Of a stretch of DNA of 64,000 bases, positions 55,589 through 63,915 are shown one piece after another. The stretch lies in the NCBI RefSeq assembly GCF_003111685.1, contig NZ_CP022189.1, positions 2,558,001 through 2,622,000 of the forward strand, in the 5' to 3' direction. The notes under the pieces were generated by a model that was given only the letters and a program-made list of their open reading frames with translations, was not told the origin of the DNA and made no database searches. Origin of the DNA: Alloyangia pacifica. Lineage in GTDB: Bacteria > Pseudomonadota > Alphaproteobacteria > Rhodobacterales > Rhodobacteraceae. The position numbers were made by a program, and so were the translations under genes. Each line of letters begins with the position of its first letter. Positions within the stretch are counted from its first letter, which is position 1.

Positions 55589-57061
55589 ATGCTGCCACTT
55601 TCGGCCGCGCGAAAGGCCAGCCTGATCGACAAGGTCCGCCCCGCCCTTGCCAAGGGCCGTCTCGGCGAGGCCCGCGCCGCGCTGGAGCAGGTGCTTCCCT
55701 CTGAGCCGACCCGCGCCGATCTCGTCTTCCAGCTCTCGCAGATCTGCTACGAGCAGGGCGACCGAGAGGCCTGCCTGCGTTACCTCGACCGCGCCGTGGA
55801 GCTCGCCCCGGAGCAGCCGCAGGTCACCGCCACCGCGGTCGAGCGTTACCGCGCGCTGGACCGGCCCGAAGCGGCGCTCTCCGCGCTCGACCGGCAGATC
55901 GCCGCGGAGCCGAAGGCGATCAAGCCGCGTGCCGACAAGGCGCATTACCTGCAGCTTCTGGGCCGCTTCGACGAGGCCGAGAAGCTGTTTCGCGCGCTGA
56001 TCAAGCGCCACCCGAACGAGCCCGAGCTCTACCGCATCTTCCTCGCCGCAAAGAAGCTCGCCGCCGGCGATCCGCTGCTGCGCGCCATGGAAAAGCTCTG
56101 GGCCCGGCGCGATCTTTCGGACCGACAGCGCATGCACCTCGGCTTTGCGCTGGCCAAGGTGATGGAGGAGACCGGGCAGACGGCAAAGGTCTTCCCCTAT
56201 CTCACCCGCGCCAACGCCCTGCAACGCAAGGCCGCGCCTTTCGACAGCGCCGCGCAGGCGCGCGAGTTCGACACCGTGCGCCGCGCACAGGTGGGGCTGG
56301 TCTCTGCCCCGGCCGTTGAACCGCCCCCCGCCCTGCGCCCGATCTTCGTCACCGGCATGCCGCGCTCGGGCACCACGCTGGTCGAGCGCATCCTCGGCGC
56401 CCATCCTGATGTCTCGGCGGGCGGCGAGTTGGGCCACGCGCTGAAGCTTGCCTACGGCTATTTCGGCGCCGGCGCGCAGATGCGCCTCATCGCACAGGAA
56501 CCGCCCGAGCGGGTCGCCGCCTTTGCCGCACAGTACATGCGCCTCGCCGCCCGCGACACCGGGCGCAGCCAAGGGGCGATCACCGACAAATCGATCCTCT
56601 GCCACCTGATCTTCGGCCTGCTGGACCACGCGCTGCCTGGCGCGAAGATCATCGTGGTGCACCGTGACCCGCGCGATATCGCCCTGTCGATCTACAAGAA
56701 CCACTTCGTGACGGGCACTCATCGCTACGCCAACGACCTGTCCGAGATCGCAACGGCCATCAAGCGCTTCCGCGCCAATGTGGCGCATTGGAAAGAAGCC
56801 CTGCCCGGCCGCCTGCACGAGATCCGCTACGAGGCGCTGGTCGCCGACCCCGAGCCCCAGGCCCGCGCCCTTGTCGCAGCGGCCGGGCTCGACTGGGATC
56901 CCGCCTGCCTTGACATGCAGGCGGCGCAGGGCGCGGTGAAGACGCTCAGCGTCAGCCAGGCGCGCCAGCCGATCTACCGCGGCTCGGCGCAGGCCTGGAA
57001 GAAATTCGAAACCGAACTGGCGCCTTTCATCGAGGCCTGGGGAGAGGAACCATGGGACTGA
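55589..57061 (+). CDS. TPR-repeat sulfotransferase-family protein
   Basis: The protein has 490 residues. The N-terminal half (about 1-230) is made of TPR-like helices (LVFQLSQICYEQGDREACLR, YLQLLGRFDEAEKLFRALIK). The C-terminal sulfotransferase domain starts RPIFVTGMPRSGTTLVERIL (about 250), the 5'-phosphosulfate loop binding PAPS. The 3'-phosphate region IIVVHRDPRDIALSIYKNHF (about 355) and IRYEALVADPE follow. It would transfer sulfate to a glycan or protein acceptor. It overlaps the YggS gene by 10 bases. Confidence 0.9.
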   Translation: MLPLSAARKASLIDKVRPALAKGRLGEARAALEQVLPSEPTRADLVFQLSQICYEQGDREACLRYLDRAVELAPEQPQVTATAVERYRALDRPEAALSALDRQIAAEPKAIKPRADKAHYLQLLGRFDEAEKLFRALIKRHPNEPELYRIFLAAKKLAAGDPLLRAMEKLWARRDLSDRQRMHLGFALAKVMEETGQTAKVFPYLTRANALQRKAAPFDSAAQAREFDTVRRAQVGLVSAPAVEPPPALRPIFVTGMPRSGTTLVERILGAHPDVSAGGELGHALKLAYGYFGAGAQMRLIAQEPPERVAAFAAQYMRLAARDTGRSQGAITDKSILCHLIFGLLDHALPGAKIIVVHRDPRDIALSIYKNHFVTGTHRYANDLSEIATAIKRFRANVAHWKEALPGRLHEIRYEALVADPEPQARALVAAAGLDWDPACLDMQAAQGAVKTLSVSQARQPIYRGSAQAWKKFETELAPFIEAWGEEPWD

Positions 57062-57705
57062 ACGACATCAAGGCGCGCATTGCCAAGGCCGAGAAGAAGG
57101 CGGGCCGCGCGCCCGGCTCGGCGCAGCTGATCGCGGTCAGCAAGGTACAGCCGAACGAACGCGTCGAGGCGGTGCTTGAGGAAGGCCACCGGCTCTTTGG
57201 CGAGAACAAGGTGCAGGAAGCCGCCGGCAAGTGGCCGGCCTTCCAGGAGCGCTTCCCCGACGCCGAGGTGCATCTCATCGGCCCGCTGCAGAGCAACAAG
57301 GCGCGGCAGGCGATGCAGCTCTTCTCGGCGATCCACTCGCTCGACCGCCCGAAGCTCGCCACCACGCTGGCGCGGCTGGCGCAGGAGGTGGGGCACTGTC
57401 CCGATCTCTTCGTGCAGGTCAACACCGGCGAGGAAGAGCAGAAGGCCGGTATCCTTCCCGCCGAGGCCGACGCCTTCATCAAGGAGGTGCGTGGCCTCGA
57501 CCTGCCGCTCAGGGGGCTGATGTGCATCCCCCCCGTGGACGAGACTCCCAGCCTGCACTTCGCCCTGCTGGCGAAGATCGCCGAGCGCAACGGGCTTGAC
57601 GGGCTGTCGATGGGCATGAGCTCGGACTTCGAGCAGGCCATCGCCTTCGGCGCCACCCATGTGCGCGTCGGTTCGGCGATCTTCGGCGAGCGCGACTACG
57701 GCTGA
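57052..57705 (+). CDS. YggS-family PLP-binding protein
   Basis: The protein has 217 residues. The PLP lysine is K31 in LIAVSKVQPNE. The following GHRLFGENKVQEA, HLIGPLQSNKARQAM, QVNTGEEEQKAGI and the phosphate-binding end LSMGMSSDFEQAIAFGATHV with VRVGSAIFGERDY are all family hallmarks. YggS/PROSC proteins keep free pyridoxal phosphate balanced in the cytoplasm. It is translationally coupled to the sulfotransferase gene and followed by a MocR regulator, another PLP-related gene. Confidence 0.94.
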   Translation: MGLNDIKARIAKAEKKAGRAPGSAQLIAVSKVQPNERVEAVLEEGHRLFGENKVQEAAGKWPAFQERFPDAEVHLIGPLQSNKARQAMQLFSAIHSLDRPKLATTLARLAQEVGHCPDLFVQVNTGEEEQKAGILPAEADAFIKEVRGLDLPLRGLMCIPPVDETPSLHFALLAKIAERNGLDGLSMGMSSDFEQAIAFGATHVRVGSAIFGERDYG

Positions 57706-57823
57706 GACCCGGCCCGGCGCCCCGTCTTCTGGCCGGGAACGATCCCGGGGTGAAGCGCGCAGCGCCAAAGGGGGGCCGCTTTGGGGGCCTTCCCCTCTCC
57801 GACGCGCAGGATAGAGTGCCCAG

Positions 57824-59293
57824 ATGGCAATCCCGGTCGAGACCTTCTTTCTGCGCCCCGGCGATCAGGGCACGCTGCAGGCACGGATCCAGCAGATGGT
57901 GGCCGAGGGCGTGCTCTCGGGCAGGTTTAGGCGCGGCGAGAAGATGCCCTCCACCCGGCGGCTGGCGGCGCATCTCGGGGTCAGCCGGATCACCGTCTCG
58001 CTGGCCTATACCGAGCTGCAGGCCTCGGACTACCTCACCTCGCGTGACCGTTCGGGCTATTACATCTCCGAAGGCGCCCCGGAGCCGCCGGACTTTCCCG
58101 AGACGCCGCGGGCCGAGCGGGTCGACTGGCAGCGCGCCATGGGGCGGCGCTTCGCGGCGGGGGCGGTGCCCGTGCGACCGTCCGACTGGGCCAGCTACCG
58201 ATTCCCTTTCATCTACGGCCAAGCCGATCCGAAGCTCTTTGATCACGCCAACTGGCGACTTTGCGCGGTGCAGGCGCTGGGGGCACGCGACTTCGGCGCG
58301 CTGACCCAGGATTATTACGACCGGGACGATCCGCAGCTGGTGGAGTTCCTTGCCCGCCAGACCCTGCCCCGGCGCGGCATCCAGGCCAGGCCCGAGGAGA
58401 TCCTGATCACCCTTGGCGCGCAGAACGCGCTCTGGCTGGCAAGCCAGATCCTGCTCTCGCCGGGGCGGCGGGCGGCGGTGGAGGACCCGTGCTACCCGGC
58501 GCTGCGGGTGCTGCTCGGTCAGACCGGCTGCGCGCTCTCGGCGGTTTCTGTAGACGCGCAGGGCCTGCCACCCGAGGCGGTGCCCGAGGGCACCGACGTG
58601 ATCTTCACCACCCCCAGCCACCAGTGCCCGAGCGGCGCCACCCTGCCGCTGGAGCGGCGGCGCGCGCTGCTGGACCGGGCGCGCGCGCTCGAAGCGGTGA
58701 TCGTCGAGGATGACTACGAGTTCGAGATGGCCTACCTGCAGCCGCCCACCCCGGCGCTGAAGAGCCTCGATGGCGACGGCCGGGTCGTCTACGTCGGCAG
58801 CTTCTCGAAGTCGCTCTTTCCGGGGCTGCGGCTCGGCTATCTCGTCGGCGCCGAGCCCTTCATCCGCGAGGCACGCGCCCTGCGCGCCTCGGTGCTGCGC
58901 CACCCGCCGGGGCACATCCAGCGCACCGCTGCCCATTTTCTGAGCCTTGGCCACTACGACAGCCTGGTCCGGCGAATCGGCCGCGCGCTGGGGCAGCGGC
59001 GGCAGGTGATGGAGGCCGAGATCGCCCGAAATGGGCTAGAGGTGGCGGGCGTCGCCGCGCACGGCGGCTCGTCGTTCTGGATGCGCGCCCCCGAGGACGT
59101 CGATACCGCCGAGCTTTGCGCGACGTTGCAGCGCGAAAGCGTGCTGATCGAGCCCGGTGCGCCCTTCTTCCAGCGTGGAGACGGGCGGCGGAATTTCTAC
59201 CGCCTCGGCTACAGTTCCATCCCCTCGGAGCGCATCGCCGAGGGGTTGCAGCACATCGCACAGGCGCTTGCACGTCCCCGCAGTCGAGGCTAG
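57824..59293 (+). CDS. MocR-family transcription regulator (GntR HTH plus aminotransferase-like domain)
   Basis: The protein has 489 residues. The N-terminal GntR winged helix (about 17-90) shows GVLSGRFRRGEKMPSTRRLA and HLGVSRITVSLAYTELQASD. The C-terminal domain (about 120-485) has the class I aminotransferase fold with ITLGAQNALWLASQILL, VEDPCYPALR, VIVEDDYEFEM and the PLP lysine in YVGSFSKSLFPGLRLGY. This is the PdxR/GabR architecture. It is transcribed just upstream of ribF (11 bases) and after the YggS gene; targets are unknown, perhaps PLP or amine metabolism. Confidence 0.93.
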   Translation: MAIPVETFFLRPGDQGTLQARIQQMVAEGVLSGRFRRGEKMPSTRRLAAHLGVSRITVSLAYTELQASDYLTSRDRSGYYISEGAPEPPDFPETPRAERVDWQRAMGRRFAAGAVPVRPSDWASYRFPFIYGQADPKLFDHANWRLCAVQALGARDFGALTQDYYDRDDPQLVEFLARQTLPRRGIQARPEEILITLGAQNALWLASQILLSPGRRAAVEDPCYPALRVLLGQTGCALSAVSVDAQGLPPEAVPEGTDVIFTTPSHQCPSGATLPLERRRALLDRARALEAVIVEDDYEFEMAYLQPPTPALKSLDGDGRVVYVGSFSKSLFPGLRLGYLVGAEPFIREARALRASVLRHPPGHIQRTAAHFLSLGHYDSLVRRIGRALGQRRQVMEAEIARNGLEVAGVAAHGGSSFWMRAPEDVDTAELCATLQRESVLIEPGAPFFQRGDGRRNFYRLGYSSIPSERIAEGLQHIAQALARPRSRG

Positions 59294-59304
59294 GGCTTTG
59301 CCCC

Positions 59305-60237
59305 ATGCGGACCATCCGGGATTACCAGTCAACCGAGCGTCGCGACCGCGGCGCCAGCGTCGCCATCGGCAATTTCGATGGCGTGCACATCGGTCATCGC
59401 GCGGTGATCGAGCTGGCCCGTGAAAAGGCCGGAGGCGCCCCTTTCGGCGTGCTGACCTTCGAGCCGCATCCGCGTGAGTTCTTCGCCCCCGATGCCCCGC
59501 CCTTCCGGCTGATGTCCGCCAAGGCGCGCGCCTCGCGGCTGGAAAAGCTGGGCGTCGAGCGGCTCTACGAGCTGCCCTTCGACGCCGCACTGGCCGCGCT
59601 CACCCCCGAACAGTTCGCCCGCGAGGTGCTGGTGGACGGGCTTGGCCTCAGCCATGTGGTGGTCGGCGCCGACTTCTGTTTCGGCAAGGGCCGCGCGGGC
59701 CGGGTCGCGGACCTGCAGCGCTTCGGCGAAGACATGGGCTTCGGCGTCACCGTGGCCGAGCTCCTTGGCACCGCGGGCGGCGAGATCAGCTCGACCGCGA
59801 TCCGCCGGGCGCTGTCGGACGGCGATCCGCGCGCGGCCAAGGCGCAGCTCGGCCACTGGCACCGGATCGAGGGCGAGGTGGTCGGCGGCCACCAGCTTGG
59901 CCGGACCCTCGGCTATCCCACCGCCAACATGAGCATCGACGGGCTGCACCCGCCGCGCTACGGCGTCTATGCCGTGCTGGTGGACGTGCTGACCGGCCCG
60001 CACAAGGGCAGCTACCACGGCGTCGCCTCGCTGGGCGTACGCCCGATGTTCGGCGAGAACAGCGCCAACCTTGAAACCTTCCTCTTCGATTTCTCCGGCG
60101 ATCTCTACGGCGCGGTTCTGTCGGTCGGGCTGGTCGAGTTCCTCCGCCCCGAGATGAAGTTCGACGGGCTCGAGGCTCTGATCTCCCAGATGGACTGCGA
60201 CAGCGCCGAGGCCCGCCGTATTTTGGACGCCCTATGA
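59305..60237 (+). CDS. ribF: Bifunctional riboflavin kinase / FAD synthetase
   Basis: RibF has 310 residues and makes FMN then FAD. The FAD synthetase domain shows GASVAIGNFDGVHIGHRAVI (about 17-36), TFEPHPREFFAPD and VVVGADFCFGKGRAG, and ISSTAIRRAL. The riboflavin kinase domain has GRTLGYPTANMSID (about 200) and ASLGVRPMFGENSANLETFL, FDFSGDLYG. The start MRTIRDYQS at 59305 lies 11 bases after mocR. It overlaps the YcgN gene by four bases. Confidence 0.96.
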   Translation: MRTIRDYQSTERRDRGASVAIGNFDGVHIGHRAVIELAREKAGGAPFGVLTFEPHPREFFAPDAPPFRLMSAKARASRLEKLGVERLYELPFDAALAALTPEQFAREVLVDGLGLSHVVVGADFCFGKGRAGRVADLQRFGEDMGFGVTVAELLGTAGGEISSTAIRRALSDGDPRAAKAQLGHWHRIEGEVVGGHQLGRTLGYPTANMSIDGLHPPRYGVYAVLVDVLTGPHKGSYHGVASLGVRPMFGENSANLETFLFDFSGDLYGAVLSVGLVEFLRPEMKFDGLEALISQMDCDSAEARRILDAL

Positions 60238-60704
60238 CCGACCACATCGACCGCAAGGGGCTCACCCCGCGCTTCTGGGAAAAGAAGCCGCTCTCCAAGC
60301 TCAATGACAAGGAGTGGGAGGCGCTCTGCGACGGCTGCGGCAAGTGCTGCCTCAACAAGCTCGAGGACGAGGAAACCGGCGAGGTTGCGCTGACCTGCGT
60401 GTCCTGCCGCCTGCTCGACGACGAGTCCTGCCTCTGCTCCAACTACGAGATCCGGCACCAATTCGTGCCGGAATGCATCGTCCTGCGCCCCGACAATATC
60501 GACGAACACGCCTACTGGATGCCCGAGACCTGCGCCTATCGGCGGCTGTGGCAGGGCAAGCCGCTCTTCGACTGGCACCCGCTGAGCTCGGGCGACCCCG
60601 AGAGCGTCCATGCCGCCGGCGTGTCCATGCGTGGCCGCACCGTGCCCGAGTTCGAGGTCGGCGAGGACGACTGGGAAGATTACATTATCGAGGAGCCCAC
60701 CTGA
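60234..60704 (+). CDS. YcgN-family cysteine-cluster protein
   Basis: The protein has 156 residues. The cysteine set CDGCGKCCLNKLED (about 37-50), TCVSCRLLDDESCLCSNYEI (about 61-80) and VPECIVLRPDN is the YcgN/UPF0260 hallmark and may bind a metal or iron-sulfur cluster. WMPETCAYRRLWQGKPLFDW follows. Overlaps of four bases with ribF and three with the aldolase gene (TGATG) place it in one tightly coupled operon. Its biochemical role is not established. Confidence 0.93.
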   Translation: MTDHIDRKGLTPRFWEKKPLSKLNDKEWEALCDGCGKCCLNKLEDEETGEVALTCVSCRLLDDESCLCSNYEIRHQFVPECIVLRPDNIDEHAYWMPETCAYRRLWQGKPLFDWHPLSSGDPESVHAAGVSMRGRTVPEFEVGEDDWEDYIIEEPT

Positions 60705-61747
60705 TGTTCTTTGCCTCCGACAATTCCGGCCCCATCCCTCCGCAGGTGCTCGAGGCGCTGACCCGCGCCAACGAGGGCCACACCTCGGGCTACGGGTCGG
60801 ACGCGCTGTCTGTGCAGGTGGCGGAGCGCATCCGCGATCTCTTCGAGGCCCCCGAGGCGGCCGTCTACCTGGTACCCACCGGCACCGCGGCGAATTCGCT
60901 GGCGCTGGCAACGCTCTGCCCGCCCTATGGCACGGTCTTCTGTTCGCCGGTCGCCCACATCCACGAGGACGAGTGCAACGCGCCCGAGTTCTACTCCGGC
61001 GGGGCCAAGCTGACGCTGGTCAAGGGCGGCGACCGCATGACCCCCGAGGCGCTGCGCGCGGCGATCGAGGGCGAAGGCAACCGCGGCGTGCACGGGCCGA
61101 AGCGCGGCCCGGTGTCGATCACCCAGCTCACCGAGAAGGGCAACTACTACACGCTCGACGAGCTGCGTGCGCTGACCGCCGTGGCCCGCGAGTACGGCCT
61201 GCCGGTGCACCTCGACGGCGCGCGCTTTGCCAATGCCGCGGTGAAGCTCGGCGCCACCCCGGCCGAAATGAGCTGGAAGTCCGGCGTCGACATCTGCGTC
61301 TTCGGCGGCACCAAGAACGGGCTGATGGGCGTCGAGGCGGTGGTGATCTTCGATCCCGCCAAGGCCGAGGAATTCGAGTATCGCCGCAAGCGCGGCGCGC
61401 ATCTCTTCTCCAAGCACCGCTATCTGGCGGCGCAGATGGACGCCTACCTCGCGGGGGACCTCTGGAAAGAGCTGGCGGAGAAGGCCAATGCGCGCTGCGA
61501 TCAGCTGCTGCAGGGTCTCAAGGGGCTGGGGCTGACGGTGCACAACGACACCCATGCCAACATGATCTTTTTCGAGATGCCGCGCGCGGCGCACCGCAAG
61601 GTCCTGGAGGCCGGGGCGGTCTACTACCCGTCGGGCGATCTGGAGGGCGACGATGCTGAGCTGCTCACCGGCCGGCTGGTCTGCGACTGGTCGCTGCAAC
61701 CCGCGGATGTGAGCGCTTTCCTCGACCTGCTGCGGGACGCTGCCTGA
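60704..61747 (+). CDS. Low-specificity L-threonine aldolase
   Basis: The protein has 347 residues. It is a PLP enzyme of the beta-eliminating lyase family that splits threonine to glycine and acetaldehyde. The start MFFASDNSGPIPPQVLEALT, VPTGTAANSLALATL, AHIHEDECNAPEF, LDGARFANAAVKLG (about 170-183) and the PLP lysine K204 in VFGGTKNGLMG are present. It is the last gene of mocR-ribF-ycgN-aldolase and is followed by a hairpin terminator. Confidence 0.93.
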   Translation: MFFASDNSGPIPPQVLEALTRANEGHTSGYGSDALSVQVAERIRDLFEAPEAAVYLVPTGTAANSLALATLCPPYGTVFCSPVAHIHEDECNAPEFYSGGAKLTLVKGGDRMTPEALRAAIEGEGNRGVHGPKRGPVSITQLTEKGNYYTLDELRALTAVAREYGLPVHLDGARFANAAVKLGATPAEMSWKSGVDICVFGGTKNGLMGVEAVVIFDPAKAEEFEYRRKRGAHLFSKHRYLAAQMDAYLAGDLWKELAEKANARCDQLLQGLKGLGLTVHNDTHANMIFFEMPRAAHRKVLEAGAVYYPSGDLEGDDAELLTGRLVCDWSLQPADVSAFLDLLRDAA

Positions 61748-61780
61748 CCCCGGCGCGGTCGAAATTCCTTAGAAGACATC

Positions 61781-61806
61781 GGCAAGAGCCTTCCAAGGCT
61801 CTTGCC
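61781..61806. terminator. Hairpin between threonine aldolase and hspQ (convergent)
   Basis: GGCAAGAGCCTT pairs perfectly with AAGGCTCTTGCC around CC. It ends three bases before the hspQ stop side and can serve both converging transcripts. T tracts are weak (CTTCAG; GATGTCTTCT on the other strand). Confidence 0.7.
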
Positions 61807-61808
61807 CT

Positions 61809-62135
61809 TCAGTTCATCTGGAAGTGCAACTCGTAGCTGCCGTCGACAAAGGCACCGAAGAGGTCGGGAATGTCCGGGTGCTCGACCGGCTCGCCGGAAT
61901 AATCTGCGACCAGGTTCTGCTCCGACACGTAAGCCACGTAGAAGCTCTGCTCGTTCTCGGCCAGGAGGTGGTAGAACGGTTGCTCACGGCGCGGGCGCGA
62001 CTCCTCGGGAATGGCCTCATACCACTCCTCGGTATTGCTGAACTCTGGGTCGACATCGAAGACCACGCCGCGGAACGGGTGCTTGCGATGGCGGACGACC
62101 TGGCCCAGATGATATTTCGCGCGCGCTGTGTGCAT
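61809..62135 (-). CDS. hspQ: Heat shock protein HspQ
   Basis: HspQ has 108 residues from the ATG at 62133-62135 (MHTARAKYHLGQVV), preceded by GAGGTGAAC. Family blocks are GQVVRHRKHPFRGVVFDVDP, NTEEWYEAIPEESRPRREQP and FYHLLAENEQSFYVAYVSEQ, then NLVADYSGEPVEHPDIPDLF. In E. coli HspQ is a small hemimethylated-DNA-binding / Lon-specificity factor induced by heat. The upstream region is AT-rich, but I could not define a heat-shock promoter. Confidence 0.94.
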   Translation of the reverse strand: MHTARAKYHLGQVVRHRKHPFRGVVFDVDPEFSNTEEWYEAIPEESRPRREQPFYHLLAENEQSFYVAYVSEQNLVADYSGEPVEHPDIPDLFGAFVDGSYELHFQMN

Positions 62136-62357
62136 GTTCACCTCTGAGAACAATTTTTGACATTTTTGCGGCAATAAGTCCAATGCCTTGCCGGGCATCG
62201 GAGGAAACACACTGTGAACACCGGGCCGACAGTATGGCAGAGATCCGCCGACCCGAGGTGAAGGAATTGTGATTCCAACGCGGGTGGCTTTGCGGTAAAA
62301 TCCCTGTCAACAAAAGGCAAAAAGACTTCCAGAAGAGCAGAAAAAAGCGAGAGGCAG

Positions 62358-62954
62358 ATGAGCAGATGGCTTCGCGCGGCGACGCTGGTGTTGTTGGCCG
62401 CGTCCTGCGGAGGCGGCGGTGCAGGCCGCGCCCCGAACAATCTTGAAGACGCATGCGCCATCATACGTGAGCGACCCCAGTATATCCGCGCGTTCCGCGA
62501 CGCGGAGCGCAAATGGGGTGTGCCGGTGCATGTGCAGATGGCGACGATCTATCAGGAAAGCAAATTCATCTCGGACGCGCGGACCCCGTTCCGCTATGCG
62601 CTCGGGGTGATTCCCTATGGCCGGCAAAGCTCGGCCTTCGGGTACAGCCAGGCGCTGGACGGCACCTGGGACGAATACCTCGAGGAAACCGGCCGCTGGC
62701 GCGCCGACCGCGACGACATCCGCGACGCGACGGATTTCATGGGCTGGTACATGGCCGGCAGCCGCGATCGGCTGGGAATCAGTCTGCGCGACGCACGCAA
62801 CCAATACCTTGCCTATCACGAGGGCCGGGGCGGCTTCTCGCGCGGGACCTACAACAGCAAGTCCTGGCTGCTGCGCGTGGCCGAGGACGTGGGCAACCGC
62901 GCCGTGGTCTACGAGGTGCAGCTGGCCAATTGCCGGCAGGCGCGCCGCTGGTGA
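62358..62954 (+). CDS. Lytic transglycosylase-like (SLT) lipoprotein
   Basis: The protein has 198 residues. A lipoprotein signal (LVLLAASCGGG, cysteine at about 17) anchors it in the envelope. The SLT-like domain starts with a WGVPVHVQMATIYQESKFIS stretch; the glutamate of YQESKF (about residue 68) fits the catalytic position. SSAFGYSQALDGTWDEYLEE and NQYLAYHEGRGGFSRGTYNS follow. It probably cuts or binds peptidoglycan. A terminator follows. Confidence 0.87.
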   Translation: MSRWLRAATLVLLAASCGGGGAGRAPNNLEDACAIIRERPQYIRAFRDAERKWGVPVHVQMATIYQESKFISDARTPFRYALGVIPYGRQSSAFGYSQALDGTWDEYLEETGRWRADRDDIRDATDFMGWYMAGSRDRLGISLRDARNQYLAYHEGRGGFSRGTYNSKSWLLRVAEDVGNRAVVYEVQLANCRQARRW

Positions 62955-62975
62955 GCCAGCGCCAAGGAAACGCGA

Positions 62976-63000
62976 AAGGCCGGGCCCTGCGCCCGGCCTT
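62976..63000. terminator. Hairpin between the SLT gene and lolA (convergent)
   Basis: AAGGCCGGG pairs with CCCGGCCTT around a short GC loop, followed by CTGCGTCTT. It lies 21 bases after the SLT stop and 38 before the lolA stop. Confidence 0.7.
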
Positions 63001-63038
63001 CTGCGTCTTGGCGATGATGCGGGGCCCCTGGGGCCGCC

Positions 63039-63620
63039 TTATTTCACCCGATTCACGTCGAAGACGGAGTTCGGCAGCTGCGCATTGCTCAGCGCGCCGA
63101 GCACGACGGTGGTCTTGGCGCCATTGCCATCGGTGATCACCCATTGCCGCAGCTGCACCGGGTTCGCGGTGAACTTCATCTGGATCGAGCCGCGATCCGG
63201 ATGCTGCGGGTCCTGCGCGGTCACCGTGGTGGCGGTGCCGTCATATCCGTGACCGGTCACCATGCCTGCGCGGCCGAGGTTGACGTTGCGGTCGAGGATG
63301 ATCGACAGCGGTGTCTGGCTCAGCGGGTAGGTTTCGGGCTGCCCGCCCAGCTTCTTGTCAAAGACATAGACCGCCCCCGCCCAGGCCAGCACGAGCGCCT
63401 GGTCCGGCGGATTGTATTCGAAGCGCACCTTGCCCGGGCGCTTGATCGAGATCGTGCCGGTCGAGATCGAGCCGTCGCCGTTGATCTGGGTGAACTGTCC
63501 TTTCGCGGACTGGATCGAGTTCAGGTACTGGGACACCTCGCCCAGCGAGAGCTTCTGCGCCGCCGCCGGCAGCGTGGTGAGCACCAGCGCCGTGAGCGCG
63601 GCGATGAGAGTGCGGATCAT
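63039..63620 (-). CDS. lolA: Outer-membrane lipoprotein carrier LolA
   Basis: LolA has 193 residues and ferries lipoproteins across the periplasm. A signal peptide (MIRTLIAALTALVLTTLPAAAQ) precedes SLGEVSQYLNSIQSAKGQFT, ISIKRPGKVRFEYNPPDQAL and the C-terminal WVITDGNGAKTTVVLGALSN. The RPGKVRFEY strand is the standard LolA hallmark. It lies downstream of ftsK on the same strand, the usual Rhodobacterales order, with a strong hairpin between. Confidence 0.92.
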   Translation of the reverse strand: MIRTLIAALTALVLTTLPAAAQKLSLGEVSQYLNSIQSAKGQFTQINGDGSISTGTISIKRPGKVRFEYNPPDQALVLAWAGAVYVFDKKLGGQPETYPLSQTPLSIILDRNVNLGRAGMVTGHGYDGTATTVTAQDPQHPDRGSIQMKFTANPVQLRQWVITDGNGAKTTVVLGALSNAQLPNSVFDVNRVK

Positions 63621-63824
63621 TCTTCAGGTCCTTCTGGCCGTGGTCTGCCCGACTGTCGCACACCGCGTCGCGGCTATGCGATATCACGCAGGCGTTGAAG
63701 CCTATCTAGGGCTTGAGACGGGGCGATCAAAGCCCCCGCCTCGGCCCGGTGGCGCAGCTCCGCGCAAGACGGGGGACTCCGGCCCCGCCCTGCGGGCGCT
63801 TCCCGGGGGTAGGCGCACATAGAA

Positions 63825-63860
63825 GAAGAGGCCCGGGAGCGCGCGCTCCCGGGCCTCTTC
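63825..63860. terminator. 36-bp perfect palindrome between ftsK and lolA
   Basis: GAAGAGGCCCGGGAGCGC is followed at once by its exact reverse complement, giving an 18-bp stem. It lies 56 bases after the ftsK stop and 205 before the lolA start. The minus-strand tail TTCTATG and plus-strand tail TCTTTTC are T-rich, so it can terminate either way; most likely it ends ftsK. Confidence 0.8.
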
Positions 63861-63915
63861 TCTTTTCAGATACGCAGGTCCCTGAGGGGCCACAGGCGTG
63901 GCGCCGGGACAGAAC

